DNA of 17,948 nt. It comes from Anaerolineales bacterium UBA4823. Its GTDB lineage: Bacteria > Chloroflexota > Anaerolineae > Anaerolineales > UBA4823. The stretch is from the NCBI GenBank assembly GCA_002402275.1, contig DHFN01000225.1, positions 1-17,948 on the forward strand, read 5' to 3'. Below the pieces are notes generated by a model that was not told where the DNA came from, ran no database searches, and worked only from the letters and a program-made list of their open reading frames with translations. This document shows, piece after piece, positions 7,301 through 13,910 of the stretch (position 1 is the stretch's first letter; the number at the start of each line of letters is the position of its first letter). The translations under genes and the position numbers were made by a program.

Positions 7301-9268
7301 AGGATAATAACATTGTTTTTCCAGGTCGAGTTCTATGGTTTCTTCAGTAAAAATAATCTTATAAACAGGACCTGATTTTTGACATAATTTCCAATACGTA
7401 GTTAAAACTTCAATCGGCGCTTTTTCAATTATTAATTGATTCAGGTTTGAATTGTCGTGTCTAAGTTTCAAAGAAATTTCAGAACATGCAGAATTAATTA
7501 ATGCTTCAGGAATGCTCATTGAAATATAATTTAATAATCTTTCTAACTCTGCAGTAGGATTATGAAACCATGCATCATAATGAGTAATAATATAATTTTC
7601 ATCGGTTAATGTTCTTATCCAAGTTTCATAATACTGTAACCATAAATTCCAGGATGCTGCATAAGAAAAATAATTTCGTTTGTAAAGGGATTTTGCTACT
7701 TCAATAGGGTTGCGTAAACACAGGATTATTTTTGCGTTTGGTAATAGGCTTTTCCAAAAAGGAATGAGAATTGTGTTCCGTGGGTCTTTCCAACCCCAGA
7801 ATGGATATTTTTTGAAATGGGATATTAAATTTATGGCATCTATTTTCAGTGAATCAAGAACAGGTGAATTCTCCCATCCTTCAGAAAAATGAGGTGGATA
7901 ATCCCAACCCCCGCCAAAAAGGGTCAGTATTCTTTCGTTGATGGATAAAAAACAGAGATTTTCCAAATGCCCTTTTTCATTGTCTGGTGAGGGCCCTAGC
8001 AAGTCTTCATCTGCACCCAGATAAACCCCTGCACTTTTTAGAACTTGGGTCACCATGGAAGTGCCTGAGCGATGCATCCCAGCGATTATTACAGGTTGAT
8101 TTAGGGTTGATCCATTTTTAGATGATAGATTGGAATTAGATTCGGAATAGGGATTAGTTTTATCCTGGCTATGTGTAATATTTTCAATTTGTAGTTTCTC
8201 GTTTTGAGATTGACTTTGGATAGTGATATTGACCAATTTCTCCAAAGTATCTGCTAATAAATCAGCTCCATCATTTCTGGCTTGTTGTGCGTTTTCGTGT
8301 AACATTTCAATTTCCTGCATTGATACGGGAATATTCGGGTCTGTAAAGACAGAAATAAGTGCATTTGTAGAGATATCCGCTTTTAATAATCGTGAATAAA
8401 GTAGTTCGGCAATGATTTCTTTCTTTATTTGGTCAGTTTTGTATGAATTATTTGTAACATTGAAATTTTTTTCTATTTTATGATGTTTAGGATCATGCTC
8501 CATGGTTAAAAGTTGTGCCAATGGGGTATAAGATGCTCCTGCATCATAAATAACGCTTTCCTTTTTTGTTGAGATAATATTTATTCCATAATCCTTAATA
8601 ATTTTAAAATATGTTCTAAATGAGTCAACATGATTTTCAGGTCTAAATGCTTGATAATTTAATTGTGAAATAGGTCGCCCCAACCTTTCTAAATAGTACT
8701 CATAAGTGGCATAGGAATGGTCAATGTTAAAATAGCGATAATCTTTGATCTCCTTAATATCATCAAAGATAAGTTTTAAAATAGCTGGATCAAAATCATA
8801 ATAATGTTTTGCATAAGGTGTAACCTGTTGCATCTCAATTCCAATATAAATAATTTCTTTAGCACCAAGTATCAAAGCAAGATGAGTACTCGCTAAGGCA
8901 ACATTAAATTTTGTAAAGAGAGTGGGTTCATTGGAGTTCAAAAAACGTGGTAGTCCAATTAATGGATCAAATAATTCGCGTTTGATGGTTATAACATTCG
9001 CCTGGTCAGAGAACAAGCTCTCTAGAAGAGGACGGATATGAATTATTGTCGCAGATGAACTTCTTTTTAAAGCCAGGAGGATTTCGCTAGGATAAGCAGA
9101 GATGAAATATTTTGGCTTCAATTTATATTGGACACGATTTACCGCAATTGTTACTTCATTTTCTAAAGCATTAATTTCCTCATCGCATATTGAATTAAGC
9201 TGCGGGCTCGACCCGATGATAAAAACCCTTTTTCCTTTTTCTCGGTCATTTAAGTCTATGGGTTTCAA
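4379..9268 (-). CDS. Giant multi-domain protein: DUF115/GT42-like + sulfotransferase + GT2 + GT4
   Basis: A 1629-residue protein with four recognisable modules. Residues 13-255: a Rossmann-like domain with GSSPQL at 19-24 and IAVNR at 41-45, resembling DUF115/Maf or GT42 sialyltransferase-like domains. Residues 391-590: a sulfotransferase with the PAPS 5'-phosphosulfate loop GMHRSGTS (397-404) and the 3'-phosphate region PNAKIILCLRNP, R519 and S527. Residues about 690-740: a coiled coil. Residues 972-1215: a GT2 domain with IICVHN, IIDDGS (1005-1010), NSD (1059-1061) and a GEEDD acidic motif (1166-1170). Residues 1262-1610: a GT4-type GT-B domain ending in ALEAMACGAAVIVPQNGG, with a WsaF-like YYIQDFEP stretch. 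No signal peptide or membrane segment is evident. It probably assembles and sulfates a surface glycan in the cytoplasm; substrates are unknown. The start is a TTG with AGGAG ten bases upstream; an in-frame TGA two codons before excludes earlier starts. The gene is much more AT-rich than its neighbours. Confidence 0.88.
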   Translation of the reverse strand: MKPIDLNDREKGKRVFIIGSSPQLNSICDEEINALENEVTIAVNRVQYKLKPKYFISAYPSEILLALKRSSSATIIHIRPLLESLFSDQANVITIKRELFDPLIGLPRFLNSNEPTLFTKFNVALASTHLALILGAKEIIYIGIEMQQVTPYAKHYYDFDPAILKLIFDDIKEIKDYRYFNIDHSYATYEYYLERLGRPISQLNYQAFRPENHVDSFRTYFKIIKDYGINIISTKKESVIYDAGASYTPLAQLLTMEHDPKHHKIEKNFNVTNNSYKTDQIKKEIIAELLYSRLLKADISTNALISVFTDPNIPVSMQEIEMLHENAQQARNDGADLLADTLEKLVNITIQSQSQNEKLQIENITHSQDKTNPYSESNSNLSSKNGSTLNQPVIIAGMHRSGTSMVTQVLKSAGVYLGADEDLLGPSPDNEKGHLENLCFLSINERILTLFGGGWDYPPHFSEGWENSPVLDSLKIDAINLISHFKKYPFWGWKDPRNTILIPFWKSLLPNAKIILCLRNPIEVAKSLYKRNYFSYAASWNLWLQYYETWIRTLTDENYIITHYDAWFHNPTAELERLLNYISMSIPEALINSACSEISLKLRHDNSNLNQLIIEKAPIEVLTTYWKLCQKSGPVYKIIFTEETIELDLEKQCYYPNNFISNNQIIKGNYLNNNLTLKNIPDNTLDEIQSFQKEELLQRINELSVSYTDLKKKYENINIKYDELEKDYISIQQLEHENINALQFAKELTKELILLINYFLSQLHNHNQYLFEYEFIKNILSKTLNISSVNFRLPIYFLCINVLQKIGETKSKDKLLDELKQIMCYSDNATIKNSILNFISTVDRKEKSLNDANDAFNKIFQSNDLQYEIENNKHLVTPELIDILRQKAIHAEFEGNTELSKELSELADLLPTFEESKQPEIQIDKVANFEEEVYFTTLFNTLFRNPTDGNQCRPLLLEPINPPRTNYIHTEPIDIIICVHNAIEDVKRCLFSVINQTNKPYNLIIIDDGSDQSTQDFLMNFASKYDNCKLIRNDIARGYTRAANEGMRISNAKFLVLLNSDTIVGSDWLDRLYSTMIINKKNGIVSPLSNTASWQSIPKLVENGDWAKNNLPDGLDAETMSQLVAKYSAKLNLNVPLLNGFCLMIRREVINQIGLFNEDIFGDGYGEEDDFNIRARETGWNLAIADDVYIYHAQSKSYSNKKRYQLSEKSGIKLRELHGDDVINKSINIMNPNRVLEGIRARTNIMFEIEQYIKIGKEKFSGKRVLFILPVSSVGGGANVVIDEARCMKNMGVDVNLFNVSSFKEGFLHSYPHLDIPTIFEKQDKLANIAAQFDAAIATANFSVEWLKPLENRDKPILGYYIQDFEPLMYTPESIEAKKALKTYNLIKNIRSFTKTQWTQQTIQKYNGSLPENIGISINIDLFRPRDVRLFGEKPIKIVAMVRAESKYRNPEITLKILSKIKKEFNQNVIIQIFGTADIRYTNYPFPLDFQFEQYGILTQLQVANLLSTADIFVDFSTHQAMGLTALEAMACGAAVIVPQNGGAIEFVKDSNNGLIADTTSFDDCYQKLKLLVLEDSLRTNIQLHAIHDVTQYYPEKAAYNILNYLFEEPKRLSSKQQSKTRKTNHHTV

Positions 9269-9278
9269 TTCTCATGAG

Positions 9279-9283
9279 CTCCT
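9279..9283 (-). promoter_or_regulatory. Shine-Dalgarno that decides the TTG start of the giant gene
   Basis: AGGAG on the minus strand (9283-9279) lies ten bases before the TTG at 9268-9266 and only three bases before an out-of-frame ATG at 9275-9273. The ATG frame ends after nine codons. The in-frame codon two before the TTG is TGA, so TTG is the furthest upstream start that keeps the first beta strand (residues 13-18) intact. Confidence 0.55.
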
Positions 9284-9313
9284 AACTCAAATAAATAAGA
9301 TTTCTATTCTCAA

Positions 9314-9322
9314 GTTATACCA
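9314..9322 (-). promoter_or_regulatory. Putative extended -10 promoter for the giant glycosyltransferase gene
   Basis: The minus strand reads TGGTATAAC at 9322-9314, a TGn extended -10 with a 5-of-6 hexamer. No good -35 is seen at 16-18 bases. Predicted transcription start is near 9307, giving a leader of about 39 bases that contains the AGGAG. In such AT-rich DNA a chance match is quite possible. Confidence 0.3.
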
Positions 9323-9531
9323 ATAATCAAGCAGCATACTACCTCTTCTGATTTATCAAAAGTATGAAAATCAATAACATTAAAATGAGTTGTCTATATT
9401 CGATTGTAAATAATTCCATTAGCGAGACAATAAAAACCAACTAAAGTTATTATGAATCCGAGGTAAATTTTAATATAATATCTGTGCTTGTTCAAACATT
9501 GAAACTCATATACAGGATAATACTTTTTAGG

Positions 9532-9549
9532 TGATATCGATACATATCA
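9532..9549. promoter_or_regulatory. Perfect 6-6-6 dyad, possible operator
   Basis: TGATAT, six spacer bases, then ATATCA form a perfect inverted repeat. The centre lies about 75 bases upstream of the -10 of the TPR-glycosyltransferase operon. The geometry fits a dimeric helix-turn-helix regulator, but the half-sites are AT-rich and this could be chance. Confidence 0.25.
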
Positions 9550-9592
9550 ATCTCCTTTAGTCCCTCTTTACGTATCTTTCATCTCCCCTTTA

Positions 9593-9621
9593 CAGACAAT
9601 TTAACTCTTTCCTTGTATAAA
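9593..9621 (+). promoter_or_regulatory. Promoter placed directly before the TPR-glycosyltransferase gene
   Basis: CAGACA (9593-9598, 4 of 6 against TTGACA) and TATAAA (9616-9621, 5 of 6) are separated by 17 bases. Seven bases lie between the -10 and the ATG at 9629, so transcription would begin at or beside the start codon. There is no Shine-Dalgarno sequence. Confidence 0.5.
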
Positions 9622-9628
9622 TGGTGCA

Positions 9629-11314
9629 ATGGAAAAAACAGACACCCAACCTGTTGACCTTGCCACACGCAAAATGATGGGTAAACGCTTTCTTGACGAA
9701 AACCGCCTCGAGGAAGCGATTCAAGTATTTACTCAGATTTTGCGCGAAAAACCTGCTGACCTCGATTCCTATTTGTATTTAGGCGATTGTTATATGATCG
9801 CTGGGGATGCCGAGATGGCTTTGATGTTCTATGTTCAGGCAAAGGGAATTTCAAAAGAGAATAACCAGGTTGAACGTCGTATTCAATTAGCCAGATTAAA
9901 AAAATTTGTCTCATACGATGGTTCAGAAAACAAAGAGAAAATCACCAATTGGATAAAGGATCAACCCACCTTACCCACTCAACCTCAAGCTGTGGCTGAA
10001 ATTTTGCAAAATTTGACTGACCCAAGTACTGCCATTAGCGAAGAGGATGTGCTCAATGCAGCTAAATTGTTAAAAGAGATTATCTATAGCTCTCATCCAG
10101 CTCTCCAGGTGGCGGAGAGGTTGGATGAGATCAATGAATTGATACCTGCCTTATTGGAATTGAACATTCGCCAAGCTCGAGCGGATGGCAGAATGGACTT
10201 AGTGGAAGGTTTACAAAATTTACTGGAAAATATTCAATTGCAAAAACAAGGGCAAATCAGTCAGGATAATTCAATGGATAGAGGTGGAAAATCAACTATT
10301 TCACAGCGTCCAATAAGATTGTTCTATCTGGATAGCAATCCTCACTTGTTAATCATGCGGTCACAAGTATCACTTGATCAGCTGGCGCCTAATGGTATTG
10401 AAGTGACACTTTATGATTCTAAGGAGGAGATCAAGTTGGACCAATTTGATGTCCTCTTTGCTGTTCACCCTCATTTGGATTCCCACGTCATGGAGATTCT
10501 TGCTCAAGCTCACGCCGTAAAAATACCCATTATTGTCTATTTGGAAATGGATTTTGAGCAAATGCCGATCAATCATCCTACATTTGAGGTGGCTGGATTA
10601 GGATCGGCAGCCCGAGCAAAAGCCTATACGGCTGCGTGTCTACTGGCGGATTTAATTTGTGTTCCCAGTGAATCCTTTGCAAAAACATTACGCCAATCCG
10701 GTTATACGGTTGAGGTAATCCCACCGGTCTGGATTCCTGACAGCCTTTCATCCACACGTCCCAATCAACTCCGTCATACGGTCAATTTAGGCTGGATTGG
10801 TTTCAGGGACGAATTAGAAGATGTATTTCAGGTGAAGCGGATGATTGTCAGAGTGATGCGTGAATTTCCCCATACCCAGCTGGTGATTGCCGGGGATGTG
10901 GAGATTTATCAGCTATTTGATAGTTTGCCCGATGCTAGACGATTATTCATCCCGATTTTGGAAGAAGAAGATGTCGGTTATGCACTAAACCAGATGGATA
11001 TATTAATTATTCCTTTACGAAATAATCCATTTCACTATTCCTTTTCGGATCTCCGTCTGGTGTTAGCTGGTGAAAGGGGAATACCCTGGGTTGCCTCTCC
11101 TCTTCCCGAAGTCGTCAATTGGGAAAAAGGTGGTTTGATGGTCAACTCAGTGGATGAATGGCACACTTATTTACGTCAGCTGGTGCTCGATGACGAGCTG
11201 CGGCATACTTTAGGAGAAACAGGTAAAAGAGCGGCTCAACTGCGTTCAACTGCTCATCAAGTGGTTTTTTTACAGAAGATGTTGATTAAATTAGTGAACC
11301 AGAAAAAGAAATGA
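9629..11314 (+). CDS. TPR-containing GT-B glycosyltransferase
   Basis: A 561-residue protein in three parts. Residues about 12-75 form two TPR-like helical hairpins (GKRFLDENRLEEAIQVFTQI and YLYLGDCYMIAGDAEMALMF). Residues about 137-205 are a helical module that resembles two segments of the neighbouring 1629-residue protein. Residues about 228-555 look like a GT-B glycosyltransferase: a strand RLFYLD at 230-235, VIPPVWIPD at 363-371, NLGWIGFRDE at 386-395, LVIAGD at 418-423, then MDILIIPLR and LVLAGERGIPWVAS (477-490), the region where GT4 enzymes bind the sugar nucleotide. No signal peptide is seen. The donor and acceptor sugars cannot be read from sequence. It is first of three plus-strand genes and its stop overlaps the next start as ATGA. 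Confidence 0.82.
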   Translation: MEKTDTQPVDLATRKMMGKRFLDENRLEEAIQVFTQILREKPADLDSYLYLGDCYMIAGDAEMALMFYVQAKGISKENNQVERRIQLARLKKFVSYDGSENKEKITNWIKDQPTLPTQPQAVAEILQNLTDPSTAISEEDVLNAAKLLKEIIYSSHPALQVAERLDEINELIPALLELNIRQARADGRMDLVEGLQNLLENIQLQKQGQISQDNSMDRGGKSTISQRPIRLFYLDSNPHLLIMRSQVSLDQLAPNGIEVTLYDSKEEIKLDQFDVLFAVHPHLDSHVMEILAQAHAVKIPIIVYLEMDFEQMPINHPTFEVAGLGSAARAKAYTAACLLADLICVPSESFAKTLRQSGYTVEVIPPVWIPDSLSSTRPNQLRHTVNLGWIGFRDELEDVFQVKRMIVRVMREFPHTQLVIAGDVEIYQLFDSLPDARRLFIPILEEEDVGYALNQMDILIIPLRNNPFHYSFSDLRLVLAGERGIPWVASPLPEVVNWEKGGLMVNSVDEWHTYLRQLVLDDELRHTLGETGKRAAQLRSTAHQVVFLQKMLIKLVNQKKK

Positions 11315-12402
11315 AAATAGTTTATGTCTATGCTGATAATAAAGAGGAGTGGAATAGCAGCGAATGGCGCTGTGCAGTTCCTTACCGCGCCATTAACCGT
11401 ACCGGGCGACATCATGCCAGCCTGTTAAGTATCCTCGAATTCGGTCAAAATAGTGCGGTTGCTCAAGAGGTCTGTAAAAACGCAGAGGTGATTGTTGTTG
11501 AACGTAACTTATTTGGACCAGTCCTTTCCGCGATTCAATATTGGAAGGCTCGTGATAAAGTCGTCATTGCAAACTTTGATGATTCTTATCAACTTATGCC
11601 TCCTAGTAATTTAAATTATCGGTTTTGGGGAGAGGGATATTTACCCAATACTGACGAGAAGATGCAGCCCTTACCCCTCGCTCAATTCAAATGGGGGTTG
11701 AGAATGGTTCACGCGGCAATTGTTCCTTCGCGACGATTAGTAGAAGATTGGCAAACTTATACCAATATGATTTATTTGCCCAATTACATTGATTTAAATT
11801 ATTATCAAAATGTAAAAGCCGCACCTCATCAGGGGATTATTATAGGATGGGGAGGAAGTATCTCTCACCTCCAGAGTTTCTTGGATAGTGGGGCAGCGCA
11901 GGCATTAAAGACCGTCTGTAAACTACGTCCGCAAGTAAAAGTGATGATTTGTGGCAACGATCCCCGCATACCAAAAGCGCTTGATTTACCAAATGAGCAA
12001 ATGATTGTAAAACCATGGGTGAGCTATCGCGAATGGCCCTCGGTATTAAGTCATTTTGATATTGGGCTGGCTCCTCTAGCAGGAGAGTATGATGATCGGC
12101 GCAGTTGGATCAAAGTGTTAGAATACTTAGTGATGCGCATCCCGTGGGTCGCCAGCGCAGGTAGTCCTTATGAGGAGTTTAGCTCGTATGGCTGGATAGT
12201 GAAAAACAACAGCCAAGCTTGGGAACGGGTTCTTTTAGATATTGTAGACAACATAGTTCGTTATCGGGAGCAAGCTAAACGGGAAGCTTACCTGGCCGGG
12301 ATCAGCCAGGCCGTGGACGATAATGTCTATAAGATTTTAAATACATTTGCATCTATTTATCAAGATGCATTGGGTAAACCCTTATCCGTTATGGTTTCAT
12401 AA
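11311..12402 (+). CDS. GT-B-fold glycosyltransferase (GT4-like)
   Basis: A 363-residue putative glycosyltransferase of the GT-B fold. The N-terminal half begins with the strand KIVYVYAD and includes ANFDDSY at 87-93. The linker carries YLPNYID at 155-161, typical of the domain boundary in GT4 enzymes. The C-terminal half has IIIGWGGSISH (176-186), KVMICGND (210-217), FDIGLAPL (249-256) and WIKVLEYLVMRIPWVAS (266-282), where E271 occupies the usual sugar-nucleotide contact. Its ATG overlaps the stop of the preceding gene by four bases, so translation is coupled, and the GT domain of that gene has the same architecture near the C-terminus (LVLAGERGIPWVAS). The two may act in succession on one glycan. 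Substrate unknown. Confidence 0.85.
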   Translation: MKIVYVYADNKEEWNSSEWRCAVPYRAINRTGRHHASLLSILEFGQNSAVAQEVCKNAEVIVVERNLFGPVLSAIQYWKARDKVVIANFDDSYQLMPPSNLNYRFWGEGYLPNTDEKMQPLPLAQFKWGLRMVHAAIVPSRRLVEDWQTYTNMIYLPNYIDLNYYQNVKAAPHQGIIIGWGGSISHLQSFLDSGAAQALKTVCKLRPQVKVMICGNDPRIPKALDLPNEQMIVKPWVSYREWPSVLSHFDIGLAPLAGEYDDRRSWIKVLEYLVMRIPWVASAGSPYEEFSSYGWIVKNNSQAWERVLLDIVDNIVRYREQAKREAYLAGISQAVDDNVYKILNTFASIYQDALGKPLSVMVS

Positions 12403-12416
12403 GGAAGAAATGGTTG

Positions 12417-13229
12417 ATGATGTTAGCCAATAAACGAACAGTAAAATCCACAAGCAGAGGGAACAAACCTATCCAACCCAGTTTGATCACGGTTCCTGAA
12501 GGAGACTATGTAATTGGCATCAGCGATGATCAAATGACTCATTTACTGCGGACCGAATTATGGGCAGAAGAATGGGTTGAGAGAGATTTATTTGCAATTG
12601 AGCAACCACAGCATACCATTCATTTGGCTGCTTTCCAAATTGGGCGTGCTCCGGTGACCAATGCAGAATATTTTGCCTTTATCTGGGAAACTGGTTATCG
12701 GGTCCCTAAGGAGTGGATTGGGTTTAGATATTCTGAGGGTACTGACGCGCATCCGGTTGTGGGGATATCCCGACAAGACGCATTAGCGTACTGCAATTGG
12801 TTGAATGAAAGTTTAGGAACAGAATTTCGTTTGCTGACGGAATTCGAGTGGGAGGCAGCCGCAAGAGGAGGGGACGATCGGATTTACCCTTGGGGGGATG
12901 AATTCGATCCCTGGCGTTGTAATACCTTGGAGAGTGGGAAGCGGGGTACAACCACCGTAGGAGAATACTCCCCAGGGGGGGATAGTCCATTAGGAGTGGT
13001 GGATATGGCGGGAAATGTGTGGGAATGGACGAGTAGTATATTGCAACCCTACCCATATTCTCAACAGGATAATCATAATGAAAAAAACGCCAATGCCCGT
13101 TATGTTATTCGGGGTGGGTCGTGGTATTATAGCCGAAAGCTTGCCCGAACCACCACGCGAGAAGCAGCAGTCTCGACATTTATCTCTTCTGCACTAGGCT
13201 TTCGGATAGGTTGCAATTATCGTGGTTAA
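12417..13229 (+). CDS. FGE-sulfatase-fold (SUMF1-like) protein without the catalytic cysteine pair
   Basis: A 270-residue protein with an FGE-sulfatase domain (PF03781 type). Family signatures are VPEGDYVIG near residue 26, APVTNAEYFAF at 78-88, HPVVGISRQDALAYCNWL at 112-129, RLLTEFEWEAAARGG at 138-152, YPWGDEF, DMAGNVWEW at 196-204, RGGSW at 232-236 and LGFRIG near the end. True formylglycine-generating enzymes have two copper-binding cysteines after GGS(Y/W); here the equivalent positions are Y238 and A243, so sulfatase activation is unlikely. It may have another oxidoreductase, binding or structural role. AAGGAAG overlaps the previous stop. Three candidate starts lie in a row: TTG 12414, ATG 12417 and ATG 12420. 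I chose the first ATG; the TTG has equally good spacing. Confidence 0.85.
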   Translation: MMLANKRTVKSTSRGNKPIQPSLITVPEGDYVIGISDDQMTHLLRTELWAEEWVERDLFAIEQPQHTIHLAAFQIGRAPVTNAEYFAFIWETGYRVPKEWIGFRYSEGTDAHPVVGISRQDALAYCNWLNESLGTEFRLLTEFEWEAAARGGDDRIYPWGDEFDPWRCNTLESGKRGTTTVGEYSPGGDSPLGVVDMAGNVWEWTSSILQPYPYSQQDNHNEKNANARYVIRGGSWYYSRKLARTTTREAAVSTFISSALGFRIGCNYRG

Positions 13230-13231
13230 GG

Positions 13232-13879
13232 TTAAGCTTTGGCAGGGGTTGCCCGGCGGCTTTTAAAGTACTCTACTACGCCTGGCATTACTGATATAAG
13301 GATGATTGCCAGGACCACAAAAGAGAAATTCTCTTGGACAAATGGGAGATTACCAAAGAAGTAACCACCATACCCGAATAGAGCAACCCAGGCTAACCCT
13401 CCGATTATATTATATGAAATAAACTTCCCATAGGACATTGCCCCGATACCAGCCACAAAGGGCGCAAAAGTACGAATGATGGGGATAAAACGGGCTAAGA
13501 TGATGGTTTTTCCGCCATACTTTTCGTAAAAATCATGGGTGCGATCTAAATATTCTTTTTTCAGGAAGCGAATATTTCCACTAAAAGCACGCGGGCCAAT
13601 AAGATGACCAATCCAGTAATTGGCGGTATCCCCGAGAAATGCAGCGATGACGAGGATTACATACAACAAATGCACATCCAAGGCTCCAATAGCCGCAAAC
13701 GCTCCCGCCGCAAAGATAAGCGAATCACCGGGTAAGAATGGGGTTACCACTAAGCCGGTTTCGATGAAAATCACCATAAAGATTAACAAATAGGTCCAGA
13801 TCCCATAATCTTGAATGACAACACTCAAGTATTTATCTAAATGAAGGAATAGGTCAACTAAATATAAAACAGTATTCAT
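13232..13879 (-). CDS. DedA-family membrane transporter
   Basis: A 215-residue DedA (SNARE-associated/VTT) protein with several membrane helices. Conserved features are E40 in IFIETGLVVTPFLPGDSL, D52 in PGDSL, GDTANYWIG at 83-91 and the RFIPIIRTFAPFVAG motif (R130, R136) at 130-144. Some DedA proteins flip undecaprenyl phosphate back across the membrane and are proton-dependent; others affect phosphatidylethanolamine or membrane potential. With glycosyltransferases in the neighbouring locus, lipid-carrier recycling is an attractive but unproven role. GAGG lies seven bases before the ATG. It is last of four minus-strand genes, 31 bases after prsW. Its stop is two bases from the stop of the convergent FGE-like gene, leaving no room for a normal intergenic terminator. 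Confidence 0.92.
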   Translation of the reverse strand: MNTVLYLVDLFLHLDKYLSVVIQDYGIWTYLLIFMVIFIETGLVVTPFLPGDSLIFAAGAFAAIGALDVHLLYVILVIAAFLGDTANYWIGHLIGPRAFSGNIRFLKKEYLDRTHDFYEKYGGKTIILARFIPIIRTFAPFVAGIGAMSYGKFISYNIIGGLAWVALFGYGGYFFGNLPFVQENFSFVVLAIILISVMPGVVEYFKSRRATPAKA

Positions 13880-13910
13880 TAAGGTTCCTCATCATGATTT
13901 ATTCTATCCA

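Larger units (their letters stand above)
9269..9628. other. AT-rich divergent intergenic region
   Basis: A 360-base gap separates the divergent giant gene and the TPR-glycosyltransferase operon. No open reading frame or RNA gene is evident. It holds the Shine-Dalgarno and putative promoter of the minus-strand gene near its left end and the plus-strand promoter at 9593-9621. It also has a perfect dyad TGATAT-N6-ATATCA at 9532-9549, which could be an operator. The remainder (about 9323-9531) is AT-rich with nothing recognisable. Confidence 0.6.

Noticed and set aside
9532..9549. Dyad TGATAT-N6-ATATCA as a firm operator
   Set aside because: It is a perfect inverted repeat but short and AT-only in AT-rich DNA; kept only as a low-confidence feature and not raised as a finding.
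4226..9628. Mobile element carrying the giant glycosyltransferase gene
   Set aside because: Composition suggests transfer, but no transposase, integrase, terminal inverted repeat, target duplication or tRNA attachment site can be seen at either edge.
12724..13056. A 110-residue open frame on the minus strand inside the FGE-like gene
   Set aside because: It is a shadow of a well-supported coding region, proline/leucine-rich without recognisable motifs, and lacks a Shine-Dalgarno.
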